A stretch of 64,000 nt of DNA from assembly GCF_013371465.1 (NCBI RefSeq), contig NZ_JABWDU010000002.1:537666-601665 (forward strand), written 5' to 3'. Within the stretch, counting starts at the first letter, position 1; each line of letters starts with the position of its first letter. The notes beneath the pieces were generated by a model that saw only the letters and a list, made by a program, of their open reading frames with translations, made no database searches and was not told where the DNA came from. Of the stretch, positions 44,132 to 53,040 are shown in pieces. The position numbers and the translations under genes were made by a program. The DNA is from Ensifer oleiphilus. GTDB lineage: Bacteria; Pseudomonadota; Alphaproteobacteria; Rhizobiales; Rhizobiaceae.

Positions 44132-45115
44132 ATGACCTTTCACATCATCCTTTATCGAAAGACGCTGGATACGCTTGAAGTCTATTGGGACCTCGTGCGC
44201 ATCATCGTGCCCGTCACCGTCGCCACGCATATCCTGCAGGAGCTTGGCGTGATCCGCGCCGTCGCACCGGCCTTCGAGCCGCTGATGACCCTGGTCGGCC
44301 TGCCGCCCGAGCTTGCCTTTGCCTGGCTGACGGGGCTTTTGGTCGGGATCTGGGGCGCCGTGGTGGTCGTGTTCACCCTCGTGCCGGTGTCGGAGCTGAC
44401 GACCGCCGATATGACCGTGCTTTCGGCGCTGCTGCTGGTGGCGCATGCCATTCCGATCGAGCAGCGGATCATCCAGAAGGCCGGCCCGAGCTTCATGGTG
44501 ACGGCAGCGCTTCGCGTTGGCGGCGGACTGATCTTCGCGGCATTGCTCAATCAGATCTTCGCCGCCACCGGCTGGCTCTCCACCCCGCTGCAGCCGACAT
44601 GGATACCGGCAAACCAGAATGCCGACTGGATCGGTTTCGTCGTGAGCACGCTGAAGACGCTCGGCACCATGCTCGTCGTGCTGCTGGCGCTCAGCTGGCT
44701 GATCGAGATCCTCAAGATGGTCGGCATCCTCGGCTGGCTCAACCGGGGCATGGCGCCGCTGTTTCGGCTGGCCGGCATCCAGCAGCAGACGGTGCCCTTC
44801 GCCGCCGTCGGCGTGCTCCTCGGCATTTCCTATGGTGGCGCGCTTTTGATCCGCGAGGCACGCACGGCGAGCGTCGCGCCGCGACAGGTCTTCCTCGCCT
44901 GCGTCTTCATGGGGTTTACCCACAGCCTGATAGAGGACACTTTGCTCGTTGTCGCACTCGGCGCCGATTTTGCCAGCGTGTTCTTCGGCCGGCTGATCTT
45001 TGCGATCGTCGCGACGGCCCTGATCGCCAAAGCCATCGGATCGGCACCCGACAGGGTGTTCTTCACACGGTGCTTCCGAAAGGAGCGTGTGACGCTGGCA
45101 CCATCGGAAGCTTGA
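44132..45115 (+). CDS. Gate-domain (nucleoside-recognition-like) membrane protein
   Basis: 327-residue integral membrane protein with about eight hydrophobic segments. Two duplicated Gate-type helices are seen ([20 protein letters not shown], then [20 protein letters not shown]), and [15 protein letters not shown] is a signature of the SpmA/YjiH-like nucleoside-recognition group. Members are linked to transport of nucleosides, ions or small solutes; direction and substrate unknown. AGGGAGA eight bases before the ATG at 44132; a TTG at 44105 is less likely. Divergent from the AsnC gene, suggesting control by an amino acid. Confidence 0.82.
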   Translation: MTFHIILYRKTLDTLEVYWDLVRIIVPVTVATHILQELGVIRAVAPAFEPLMTLVGLPPELAFAWLTGLLVGIWGAVVVVFTLVPVSELTTADMTVLSALLLVAHAIPIEQRIIQKAGPSFMVTAALRVGGGLIFAALLNQIFAATGWLSTPLQPTWIPANQNADWIGFVVSTLKTLGTMLVVLLALSWLIEILKMVGILGWLNRGMAPLFRLAGIQQQTVPFAAVGVLLGISYGGALLIREARTASVAPRQVFLACVFMGFTHSLIEDTLLVVALGADFASVFFGRLIFAIVATALIAKAIGSAPDRVFFTRCFRKERVTLAPSEA

Positions 45116-45139
45116 CACTTGGCTCTTGGCTCACGGCTC

Positions 45140-45160
45140 GGCGGCGCGGTTCGCGCCGCC
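45140..45160 (+). terminator. Probable terminator hairpin
   Basis: GGCGGCGCG-GTT-CGCGCCGCC, perfect 9-bp stem with a 3-nt loop, 24 bp after the Gate-domain gene. No T-tract, so rho-independent action is uncertain. Confidence 0.45.
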
Positions 45161-45248
45161 ATGAAGCCTCATCTCATCCGACGAACCGGCGGAGCTGTGC
45201 AGACGCATCGTAACTGTTACATCCTTGCCTAATTTTAGCATTCTGTAA

Positions 45249-45273
45249 TTCTCTCCGTTTCAGCGGAGGAGAA
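45249..45273 (+). promoter_or_regulatory. Hairpin covering the sulfatase ribosome site
   Basis: TTCTCTCCG and CGGAGGAGAA pair around TTTCAG (stem of nine pairs with one bulged G). The right arm is the GGAGGAG ribosome site of the sulfatase gene starting at 45280, so the hairpin could hold translation back. Confidence 0.45.
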
Positions 45274-45279
45274 GCGATA

Positions 45280-47670
45280 ATGTTAAGACTTGGAACGCTG
45301 TTTCTTGCTACCTTGAGTTTGACGGCAACTCCGAATTTCAACGCCAATGCGCAGGAAACCACTGGCGAACCTGGCTCGCCCAGCGCAACAACGACGATCG
45401 ACGGCCGATACTTGCCGAACCCGCCAGCGGCCTTCGGTGGAGAAATCGGTCTCGACGCGAAAACCTCGAAACCCTATTGGCCAGCACAGATCGTGCCCCC
45501 GAAAGGCGCTCCAAACATCCTGCTGATCATGACCGACGACGCCGGCTACGGTGTTGCAGGCACCTTCGGAGGCGTCATACCGACGCCAGCGTTGGACCGT
45601 GTTGCAAACGCCGGCTTGCGCTTTACGCAGTTCCATTCCACTGCGCTCTGTTCCCCATCGCGCGCAGCACTTATCACCGGCCGCAATCATCACTCGGCGG
45701 GCTTCGGCGTCATCTCCGAGCAGGCGACCGGTTATCCCGGATATGACTCGATCATCGGCATAGAGAACGCTACGATCGGCACGATCCTGAAGCAGAACGG
45801 CTACGCCACGTCCTGGTTCGGAAAGAACCACAACACACCCGCTTTTCAATACAGCACCGCTGGTCCGTTCGATCAATGGCCGACGGGTATGGGCTTCGAT
45901 TACTTCTATGGCTTCATGGGCGGCGATACCAATCAGTGGGAGCCGTACCTGTTCCAGAACACGACCCAGATTTTCCCGTGGACCGGTAAGCCCGGCTACA
46001 ATCTCGTAACGGACACGGCCGACAACGCCATTGATCACATAAAGCAGCTAAATGCGGCGGCACCCGACAAGCCGTTCTTCGTCTACTACGTGCCCGGTGC
46101 CACGCATGCGCCCCACCATCCAACCAAGGAGTGGATCGACAAGTTCAAGGGCAAGTTTGACATGGGCTGGAATGAGTTGCGCGAGCAGATCTTCGCCAAC
46201 CAGAAAAAGCTCGGCGTCATTCCCGCCAATACCCAGCTGACCGAATGGCCGGACAGCCTGCCGAAATGGGACGCCCTGGACGCCGAAAGCAAGAAGCTGT
46301 TTGCCCACCAGGCTGAGGTGTTTGCTGCCTACGTGGCCTATTCGGACCACGAGATCGGGCGGGTGATCCAGGCGGTCGATGACCTGGGAAAACTCGACAA
46401 TACCCTCGTCATCTACATCGAGGGTGACAACGGCACCAGCGCCGAAGGAAGCGTGCTCGGAACGCCAAACGAGCTTATCACGATCGAAGGCATGCAGATG
46501 CCGGTTGCGGCTCAGATGAAGTTCTTTGATAGCTGGGGCTCGAACCAGACCTATCCGCACATGTCCGTTGCGTGGTCATGGGCCTTCGACACGCCGTTCA
46601 AGTGGACAAAGCAGGTTGCTTCGCACTTCGGCGGCACGCGTCAGGGCATGGCGATGTCATGGCCGGCACGGATCAAGCAGGCCGGTGGCGTTCGGACCCA
46701 GTTCCACCACATGATCGATATCGTTCCGACCATCCTTGATGCGACGGGCATTCCTGCGCCAGTGATGGTCGATGGCGTTGCGCAAAAGCCGATCGAAGGC
46801 GTCAGCATGGCCTATAGCTGGGACAACGCCCAGGCTCCATCCGCCCGCAAAACGCAATACTTTGAAATGTTCGGCAATCGCGGCATCTACAGCGATGGCT
46901 GGTATGCCTGCACGACACCTCCGGCAGCGCCGTGGTTGATGGGGACGACAGCGATGCCGGACGTCATCGATGGCTATAAATGGGAGCTGTACAACCTCAC
47001 GGAGGACTATTCGCAGAACAACGACCTTGCAGCAAAAATGCCGGAAAAGTTGCATCAGATGCAGGAATTGTTTCTGATGGAAGCGGCAAAATACGACGTC
47101 TTCCCATTGGACAACTCGATCCTGGAGCGACTGACGACGCCACGCCCCAGCGCTACGGCCGGACGGAACGAGTTCAGCTACGGCGGCGTGATGTCAGGTA
47201 TCCCGACGAGCAATGCGCCGAACGTCATCAACAAGTCCTATACGATCACCGCCGAGATAACCGTTCCTGAAAACGGCGGCGAAGGTATGCTCGTCACCAC
47301 AGGCGGGCGTTTCGGTGGGTACGGGTTCTATCTGCTCAAGGGCAAACCCGTGTTTCTGTATAATTTCGTCAATATGGAGCGCTTCCGTTGGCAAGGTCAG
47401 GAGACCCTTTCTGCCGGCAAGCACACACTGGTCTTCGATTTCAAATCTGACGGACCCGGCATGGGCAAGGGCGGAACTGGCGTTCTGAAGGTGGACGGCA
47501 AGGACGTTGCGAACGCGAAAATACCGCACACGATCCCCGCACTCATGCCTTGGGACGAGACCTTCGACGTAGGCGTAGATACGCGGACAGGCGTCGAAGA
47601 AACGGACTATCAGGTCCCCTTCGCCTTCAACGGTGAAATCGCAAAGCTGACCGTCAATCTGCAGCCGTAA
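45280..47670 (+). CDS. Arylsulfatase, Sec-exported (796 aa)
   Basis: 796-residue type I sulfatase of the same build as the one at 28603. Formylglycine motif CSPSR (C124-R128) followed by ITGRNHH; metal-site D86-D87 (IMTDDAGYG); GDNG-type motif in IEGDNGTSAEG. C-terminal beta-sandwich domain from about 600. Unlike the other sulfatase it has a Sec signal peptide (MLRLGTLFLATLSLTATPNF, cleavage near NANA-QE about residue 24). Both would work outside the cytoplasm on sulfate esters, giving sulfate or the alcohol. GGAGGAG eight bases before the ATG lies in a hairpin. A 21-bp inverted repeat starts four bases after the stop. Confidence 0.94.
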   Translation: MLRLGTLFLATLSLTATPNFNANAQETTGEPGSPSATTTIDGRYLPNPPAAFGGEIGLDAKTSKPYWPAQIVPPKGAPNILLIMTDDAGYGVAGTFGGVIPTPALDRVANAGLRFTQFHSTALCSPSRAALITGRNHHSAGFGVISEQATGYPGYDSIIGIENATIGTILKQNGYATSWFGKNHNTPAFQYSTAGPFDQWPTGMGFDYFYGFMGGDTNQWEPYLFQNTTQIFPWTGKPGYNLVTDTADNAIDHIKQLNAAAPDKPFFVYYVPGATHAPHHPTKEWIDKFKGKFDMGWNELREQIFANQKKLGVIPANTQLTEWPDSLPKWDALDAESKKLFAHQAEVFAAYVAYSDHEIGRVIQAVDDLGKLDNTLVIYIEGDNGTSAEGSVLGTPNELITIEGMQMPVAAQMKFFDSWGSNQTYPHMSVAWSWAFDTPFKWTKQVASHFGGTRQGMAMSWPARIKQAGGVRTQFHHMIDIVPTILDATGIPAPVMVDGVAQKPIEGVSMAYSWDNAQAPSARKTQYFEMFGNRGIYSDGWYACTTPPAAPWLMGTTAMPDVIDGYKWELYNLTEDYSQNNDLAAKMPEKLHQMQELFLMEAAKYDVFPLDNSILERLTTPRPSATAGRNEFSYGGVMSGIPTSNAPNVINKSYTITAEITVPENGGEGMLVTTGGRFGGYGFYLLKGKPVFLYNFVNMERFRWQGQETLSAGKHTLVFDFKSDGPGMGKGGTGVLKVDGKDVANAKIPHTIPALMPWDETFDVGVDTRTGVEETDYQVPFAFNGEIAKLTVNLQP

Positions 47671-47674
47671 CTCC

Positions 47675-47778
47675 AACTGCTGCATGTTTCCTTGAACGTA
47701 TTCGCTTCAAGGAAACATGCAGCAGTTCAAAGTGCTACAGCGACCTTTGCGCGTCTGATGAGACGCGCGGCGCTGTTG
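47675..47778 (+). repeat. Complete mosaic element with perfect 21-bp hairpin
   Basis: First half: 21-nt arms (47675-47695 and 47707-47727) that are exact inverted repeats around an 11-nt loop; core CATGTTTCCTTGA / TCAAGGAAACATG. Second half: AAGTGCTACAGCGACCTTTG, GCGCGTC-TGATGA-GACGCGC, GGCGCTGTTG. It starts four bases after the sulfatase stop and may also protect or end its mRNA. Confidence 0.75.
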
Positions 47779-48037
47779 GGGGCTCCGGGAGATTGAACCC
47801 GGAGTCCAACATATGATGGTCCTACGGGGCCTGCGAAGGAGCAGAAAATCATCCCGCCCGCCCAAGGCGGCAACACCTTCGATGTCCGAGCCACCATCAA
47901 GGCTATGTATTCCTCGCGCCATTCCGGCCGAAGCGTGCAGCGATTCCTCGTCAGGCATTACGTAGAAACAGACAGATAGAGGGTTTCGACGGTTCCGTTT
48001 GCAGGGGAAGCGCTCCAGAAACGCGGTAGCTGACGGA
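47779..48037. other. Intergenic region with GC-rich hairpin
   Basis: Between the sulfatase repeat and the FtrA-type gene. CTCCGGG-AGATTGAA-CCCGGAG (about 47785-47806) is a 7-bp hairpin without T-tract. No gene supported. Confidence 0.45.
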
Positions 48038-49093
48038 TCACTCCGCGCTGGCTTCCGCAGGCGCGCTTGCAGGCGTCCCCATCCGCCCGAACATGGCGCG
48101 ATAGGCGGCAGGCGTCGTCGAAAGCTGCTGGCGAAAATGGTGGCGCAGCGTCTGGGTCGAGCCGAAACCGGAGACTTCGGCCACCTGCTCCATGCCGAGC
48201 GTGCTTTCCTCCAGCAGTTGCCGGGCTCGCGCCAGCCGTTCGCCGAGCAGCCAGCGTGCCGGCGTGGTGCCGGTTGCCGCCTCGAAGCGGCGAAGGAAGG
48301 TGCGCTCGCTCATGCCGACGGAACTGGCGAGCGCGGCGATCGAAAAATCCTCGCCGAGCTGCGCGCGCATCCGGTCGATCAACGGCCCGAGGCGAGCGCT
48401 CTCGTGCACCTCCGGCACCGCCCTTTCGATATATTGCGCCTGCCCGCCATCGCGGTGCGGCGGCACGACGAGACGGCGAGCCACCCGGTTTGCCGCCTCG
48501 CTGCCGAAATCGCGGCGAATGAGATGCAGGCAGAGATCGATGCCGGCAGCACTGCCGGCCGACGTCAGCACCGTGCCGCTGTCGACATAGAGCACATCGG
48601 GCACCACCTCGACGTCGGGATAGGCCGCCTTCAGCTTGTCCGTATAGCGCCAATGGGTCGTTGCCCTGAGGCCGGAGAGCAGGCCGGCGGCCGCCAGCAC
48701 GAAGACGCCCGAGCAGATGGAAAGCACCCGCGCGCCGCCGGCATGCGCGGCGCGCAGCGCCCGGCACAGGGCTTCGGGCACCGGCGTATCGGCGCCGCGC
48801 CAGCCGGGCACGATGATGGTGCCCGCCTGCCCCAGGAGATCGAGCCCGCCATCGGCCATCATCCGGATGCCGCCGGTCGCCCTCAGTTCCCCCGGCTCGA
48901 TCGCGGCGACCGCGAAGCGATACCAGCCCTCGCCCATCTCCGGCCGCGGCAGGCCGAACATTTCGACGGCCACGCCGAACTCGAAGGTGCAGAGACCATC
49001 ATAGGCAAGAGCGACCACAAGCGGGTTAGCGGGTGTTTGCGATGAGACAGATGGTTTTGGCATGATGTTGAGCATATATGGCAAACCCGCCAT
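48038..49093 (-). CDS. ftrA: GlxA/FtrA-type AraC-family regulator
   Basis: About 351 residues. An N-terminal DJ-1/PfpI-like domain carries the cysteine-containing loop SICSGVFVLAAAG (C127). A C-terminal double HTH of the AraC type follows (EDFSIAALASSVGMSERTFL, RLARARQLLEESTLGMEQVA, STTPAAYRAMFGR). Regulators of this group control a neighbouring rhodanese gene in other bacteria, and here one lies divergently at 49167 across 73 bp. Start uncertain: ATG at 49093 has AGAGGGG seven bases upstream, while 49075 and 49063 lack good sites. Signal sensed unknown; the role in sulfur transfer is inferred from the neighbour. Confidence 0.88.
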   Translation of the reverse strand: MAGLPYMLNIMPKPSVSSQTPANPLVVALAYDGLCTFEFGVAVEMFGLPRPEMGEGWYRFAVAAIEPGELRATGGIRMMADGGLDLLGQAGTIIVPGWRGADTPVPEALCRALRAAHAGGARVLSICSGVFVLAAAGLLSGLRATTHWRYTDKLKAAYPDVEVVPDVLYVDSGTVLTSAGSAAGIDLCLHLIRRDFGSEAANRVARRLVVPPHRDGGQAQYIERAVPEVHESARLGPLIDRMRAQLGEDFSIAALASSVGMSERTFLRRFEAATGTTPARWLLGERLARARQLLEESTLGMEQVAEVSGFGSTQTLRHHFRQQLSTTPAAYRAMFGRMGTPASAPAEASAE

Positions 49094-49166
49094 CTGCCAG
49101 CCCCTCTCCGACGTTGCTACAACCATCCTCGTCAACCGCTGAAGCCAAGAGCCACAGGAGAGCCAG

Positions 49167-49598
49167 ATGAGCTACGTCACCGAAACCCCAGCCGCAGCGC
49201 CCCAGATCGCCATTGCCCATTTTGCCGGACGGCTGAGCGTCGAGACCGATTGCGCCGATGTCGCCCATGCCCTGAAGAGCGGCGAGCAGGATTTCGTGCT
49301 GCTCCACGCCGTCGGCACCGAGGCTGCATACGCCCGCCGCCATGTGCCGGGCGCGATCCATCTCCCCCACCGGGAGATCACCGCAGAGCGCATGGCGGAA
49401 TGGCCTGATGACACCCTGTTCGTCGCCTATTGTGCCGGGCCGCATTGCAACGGCGCCGACCAGGCGGCGCTGAAGATCGCCCGGCTCGGACGGCCGGTAA
49501 AGATCATGATCGGCGGCATCACCGGCTGGGAAGACGAGGGCTTCGCCTTCGCTTCGGGTGCAGCCCCCGGCGAGCCGAAGCGCCTGCTGGCTGCTTGA
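49167..49598 (+). CDS. Rhodanese-like protein
   Basis: 143-residue single-domain rhodanese: transfers sulfane sulfur to cyanide or thiol acceptors. Catalytic C89 in the loop CAGPHCNG, which is an unusually large loop with a second cysteine (C93) five positions before the helix; the extra thiol could allow disulfide control. No signal peptide. AGGAGAGCCAG precedes the ATG. Divergent from the FtrA-type regulator, which it probably obeys. Second rhodanese in the window besides the fusion at 6029. Confidence 0.9.
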   Translation: MSYVTETPAAAPQIAIAHFAGRLSVETDCADVAHALKSGEQDFVLLHAVGTEAAYARRHVPGAIHLPHREITAERMAEWPDDTLFVAYCAGPHCNGADQAALKIARLGRPVKIMIGGITGWEDEGFAFASGAAPGEPKRLLAA

Positions 49599-49708
49599 GG
49601 GTAGCGGCGAGACGGATGGCCGCCAAACGGCGGCCTTGGCGGAGCAGCACAAACACGCCAAGCTGGCGGCAGGATCGACGCGGTTGCTGAGCCGTGCAAA
49701 GGAACCCG

Positions 49709-50185
49709 ATGACGAACACTCTTTCCATCCGCCCGTTCACGCAAGGCGACGTGCCCGCCGTACTGGCGCTGATGCGCGGCCTGGCCGTCTTCGAAGGTTA
49801 CATCGACAAGTTCGCCGTGACGGAAAAGGACCTCATCGACCACGGCCTTGGGGAAACCCCGCGCTTCGGCGTCCTCGTCGCCGACCTCGAAGGTCGCGTC
49901 GTCGGCATCGCCGTGCACTATGTCGTTCCCTGGACCTACGACCTGAAACCGACCGTCATTTTGAAGGAATTGTTCGTCGAGGAAGGTGCCCGCTCCTCGG
50001 GCGCGGGGGCGGCCCTCGTCGCCGCCCTGAAACGCCACGCCACCGCCATCGGCGCGCCCCGCGTCAACTGGACCGTGCTTGCCGGCAACGAGCCGGCAAA
50101 GCGCTTCTACCGCCGCCAGGGCGGCGCCCCCGATGACGTCTGGGAGCCGTGGACGTTGGCCGTGCCAGCGAGCGACGAGAACTGA
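49709..50185 (+). CDS. GNAT-family acetyltransferase
   Basis: 158 residues of the GNAT fold: strand-helix start SIRPFTQGDVPAVLALMRGL, the catalytic strand ILKELFVEEGARSSGAGAAL with the acetyl-CoA loop, and NEPAKRFYRRQGG near the end. This pattern matches diamine/spermidine N-acetyltransferase-like proteins of about 160 residues (family similarity by memory). AAGGA five bases before the ATG at 49709. 110 bp after the rhodanese gene on the same strand; co-transcription possible. Confidence 0.9.
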   Translation: MTNTLSIRPFTQGDVPAVLALMRGLAVFEGYIDKFAVTEKDLIDHGLGETPRFGVLVADLEGRVVGIAVHYVVPWTYDLKPTVILKELFVEEGARSSGAGAALVAALKRHATAIGAPRVNWTVLAGNEPAKRFYRRQGGAPDDVWEPWTLAVPASDEN

Positions 50186-50295
50186 AGCCGATAGGCCTGC
50201 AGCCTACCGCGGTGCGAACCGGAACATGCGCAACCGGCCGCGTTCGGCACGATGGAACGACAGTGCCGCGCCCGGCTCCAACGCATTAATCCGGC

Positions 50296-50337
50296 CGCAC
50301 AACATCTTGAATCGATTCCGATTTGAGGCATTGTGCG
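50296..50337 (+). repeat. Partial mosaic element (hairpin half)
   Basis: CGCACAACATCTTGAATCG / CGATTTGAGGCATTGTGCG, imperfect hairpin resembling the first half of the copy at 23310 (CTTGAATCG / CGATTTAAGG). Confidence 0.55.
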
Positions 50338-50452
50338 GTGGCAGCTGCGCCGCCCCTGGATTAGCCGACTGAGACGACGGTCCGTCGACGGCCAGGCCAG
50401 GCAACGTCAACGCGGCCGAAAGAAACGCCGGGAACCGGAGGATCGAGCCCCA

Positions 50453-50875
50453 ATGAATGCATCCGAGCATATCGACCAGTTGATCGCCGACACCGACGAC
50501 TGGCGCGGCAAGACACTCGCCAGTCTGCGCAGGCTCATCCTTGGGGCCGACAAGGAGATCATCGAGGAATGGAAGTGGATGGGAAGCCCCGTGTGGTCGC
50601 GTGACGGCATCATCGCCGTCGGCAATGCCCACAAGGACAAGGTGAAGCTGACCTTTTCCCACGGCGCCAGCCTGCCGGACCCTGAAAATCTGTTCAACAA
50701 CGGCTTGAACGGCAAGGTCTGGCGGGCGATCGATCTGTTCGAGGGCGATGAGATCGACGAGCCTGCGTTCCAGAACCTCATCCGCGCCGCGATCGATTAC
50801 AATCAAGCCAAGGCGAAGAAGAAGAAGGCCCCTGTTAGCAGTCGGGCAAAGGCGACCCAAAGCAAGGACGACTGA
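50453..50875 (+). CDS. DUF1801 protein
   Basis: 140-residue cytoplasmic protein with the DUF1801/YdhG-like fold: LRRLILGADKEIIEEWKWMG at the helix before the conserved W-P/S segment, and KVKLTFSHGASLPDPENLFN in the sheet. A basic tail (KAKKKKAPVSSRAK) may bind nucleic acid or be flexible. Family function unknown (iron/frataxin-like fold suggested for some members). GGAGGA nine bases before the ATG at 50453 supports this start over the longer frame. Confidence 0.88.
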   Translation: MNASEHIDQLIADTDDWRGKTLASLRRLILGADKEIIEEWKWMGSPVWSRDGIIAVGNAHKDKVKLTFSHGASLPDPENLFNNGLNGKVWRAIDLFEGDEIDEPAFQNLIRAAIDYNQAKAKKKKAPVSSRAKATQSKDD

Positions 50876-50989
50876 GGCGCATGGCGGCTGACGATGCCAC
50901 TCGGCCCCCCGGCGTGCCACCCCGTCTCTCGACGGCGCGTGTGATTGCTTCGGGCAAGTGAGCCCACCTCCCCGACCTGGGAAGCGCCG

Positions 50990-52222
50990 TCAGTGCCCGC
51001 CCAGCACCAGCGTCTGTACCGGCAGCATCACCGCCTGCATGCGCAGGATCATCGCGTGCACAAGGCCGACCGTATCGACCACGTGCAGATAGACCCAGCG
51101 CAGCGAGCTGATATCGGGCGATTCCAACTCGTCATGGCTGTTGGTATAGGCGTTGGCAATGCAGCTGCTGCCGGGCGGAATGCCCGCGAGGCCATCGGCA
51201 TAGAGTGGCTCCAGGAAGACGGTGAGCGTTCCGGGTCTCGCCAGTTGCGTCACGTCGACCAGCTGGTCGCTGGCTCTCAGCTGCCCGCCGGCGATCACGT
51301 CCTGCACCTGCGTCACCACCATCGGAATGATGGTGAAGGGCTTGCCGACGCAGGTGGCCTCGGCAATCATGCCGACCTTCAGCACCTGTGCTTCGATCTG
51401 GCCGAAACCGGCGATCAGCGCCACCTTGCCAGCCTCGGTCGGCACCAGGACGCCGGCCGGACGCAGCATCGGGTTGACGACTTCCCCGACACGCAGGGTG
51501 AACTGCTGTAGCGTGCCCGAGATGCCGGCGCGCACCGTGGTCTTTTCGAGTTCGGCGGTGGCCTGCTTCAGCGCTGCCTCTGCGCTCGCCTTCTGCGAGG
51601 GCAACAGCGACGCAATCTTCGTCTCCAGCGTCTGCCTGCTGGAAAGGGCAGCCGTAAGCGCGCCCTTGCGCCCTTCAAGCGCGACCTGCCGGCGTTCGAT
51701 CTCGCGTCGTGCAACCACGTTGGGATTGAGCCGGTTCAATTCGACCTGCGTGTCGTACTCGTCCTGAGCCTGCCTCACAGCGGCTTCGGCCTGCACGATC
51801 ACGCCGTCGGCCGCAGCAAGCTCGGTCTGCGCCACAGTCGTCTCGGCTTCCACCTCGGCGATCTGCCGACGCGCCAGCTCGACGGCCGCTTCCTGCTCGG
51901 TGCTGTCGAGCCGGAACAGCGGTGTGCCTGCCTTGACCTCCTGATTGAGGTTGACGAAGATCTCGGCCACACGCCCGCCCGTCTCAGGCAGGATTGCAAC
52001 GGTGCGGAAAAGCGAGGTGACGTTCTTCGTCGACGGATGGAAATAGAACACCAGCGTGATCAAGGTCAGCGTCAACATCACGCAGGCGGTGATGCCGTAG
52101 CGGAGCTCATACCAGACGGAATAGAGTGTGATCTCCCGGCCGAACCTTCTGTCCTGGACGTAACGGCGAAAGAGATAGTCGGGAAGGATGGTGAGCATGG
52201 AGCAGAGCAGGAACTCGAACAT
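50990..52222 (-). CDS. HlyD-family membrane-fusion protein
   Basis: 410-residue inner-membrane adaptor. A 42-residue cytoplasmic part with a hydrophobic patch is followed by one membrane helix (about 43-62), a lipoyl half (ILPETGGRVAEIFVNLNQEV), a long coiled coil (about 110-215) and the second lipoyl/beta-barrel half (AGISGTLQQFTLRVGEVVN). Related to EmrA/YibH-type adaptors. No pump gene (ABC, MFS, RND) lies next to it; its partner is the small membrane protein encoded 3 bp upstream. Possible role in export or in envelope maintenance. ATG at 52222. Confidence 0.9.
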   Translation of the reverse strand: MFEFLLCSMLTILPDYLFRRYVQDRRFGREITLYSVWYELRYGITACVMLTLTLITLVFYFHPSTKNVTSLFRTVAILPETGGRVAEIFVNLNQEVKAGTPLFRLDSTEQEAAVELARRQIAEVEAETTVAQTELAAADGVIVQAEAAVRQAQDEYDTQVELNRLNPNVVARREIERRQVALEGRKGALTAALSSRQTLETKIASLLPSQKASAEAALKQATAELEKTTVRAGISGTLQQFTLRVGEVVNPMLRPAGVLVPTEAGKVALIAGFGQIEAQVLKVGMIAEATCVGKPFTIIPMVVTQVQDVIAGGQLRASDQLVDVTQLARPGTLTVFLEPLYADGLAGIPPGSSCIANAYTNSHDELESPDISSLRWVYLHVVDTVGLVHAMILRMQAVMLPVQTLVLGGH

Positions 52223-52225
52223 GGG

Positions 52226-52690
52226 TCATGCCCTCCCGTCGGTTACGGTCGAAACAACAGTGGTTTCCGCGACCGGTGTCGCCGGCGCGGCACCGGCCTG
52301 GGGGGCGACAATGACGTGTCCGTGGGCGTCCAGCTCCGGCTCCGGTTCTCGCCCAGACATCTTCTCCAGCGAGCGGGCGATCGATCTCAGCGGCGACCAG
52401 AAGTCAGGCAGATCGACCAGCGCCAGTATCAGCCCCGCGATCCAGAAGAGATGATTGTGGGTGAACAGCGCGATCAGCGCCAGCACCGCCACGACCTCGA
52501 ACTTCGCCTTGCTCGCCCCATGCGCCATTTGCTCGGGCAGAGCATGCAGGCGCAGGTAGAACGTACCGATCAGGAAGATCGCCAGCAGCAGGAAAACCAG
52601 GACGACATTGAAGAGAATGTCGGGCTGTCCAGGCGCGGTGATGAACATCGGCAGATGCTCGATCGCTTTCGGATGCACTGTTGCGTCCAT
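52226..52690 (-). CDS. Small membrane protein partnered with HlyD adaptor (154 aa)
   Basis: 154 residues with two to three hydrophobic segments (about 25-46, 64-80, 82-96) and a proline/alanine-rich hydrophilic tail with EPEPELDAHGHV. Position and size resemble DUF3302-type partners (as YibI with YibH in enterobacteria), but similarity is weak by eye. Its stop is 3 bp from the HlyD start, so the two are translated together. ATG at 52690. Confidence 0.72.
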   Translation of the reverse strand: MDATVHPKAIEHLPMFITAPGQPDILFNVVLVFLLLAIFLIGTFYLRLHALPEQMAHGASKAKFEVVAVLALIALFTHNHLFWIAGLILALVDLPDFWSPLRSIARSLEKMSGREPEPELDAHGHVIVAPQAGAAPATPVAETTVVSTVTDGRA

Positions 52691-53040
52691 CTCCGTCTCC
52701 CCAACGCAGATCGGATTTCAACCCTCGAGCCCATCGCCGATGAATGGATTCACGCGGCATGGCCAAGGCCATTGTCCGTATGCAAGTCTATGCATGTCGC
52801 CATCCCGAGCCGCTGCGCACAGTCGGACGGGCATTCATAATATCAGACAGTTAGCATACAATTGATGCTTGTAAAGCAAAGACTTTCTTGCAGCATCCAC
52901 GATCACGGTTGATATCACGCGGGCGCGTCGTTCCGCCCGCCAGTACCTGTCGACAATCGCTCCGCCGCAAGCCTGCAAGGAAACTTGGCCGCCGATAGCA
53001 GCCGCCGCCAACGCGCAACCCGCCGGCCCTTGTCCCGGCG
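52691..53040. other. Intergenic region
   Basis: 350 bp between the HlyD operon start and the NADH dehydrogenase end. AT-rich stretch 52840-52890, with AGCAT-ACAATTG-ATGCT, probably belongs to the promoter of the minus-strand operon. No gene seen. Confidence 0.4.

Noticed and set aside
47785-47806. Hairpin CTCCGGG-AGATTGAA-CCCGGAG considered as part of a tRNA or tmRNA
   Set aside because: No acceptor stem, anticodon arm or GTTCGA T-loop in proper register; it is only a GC-rich hairpin.
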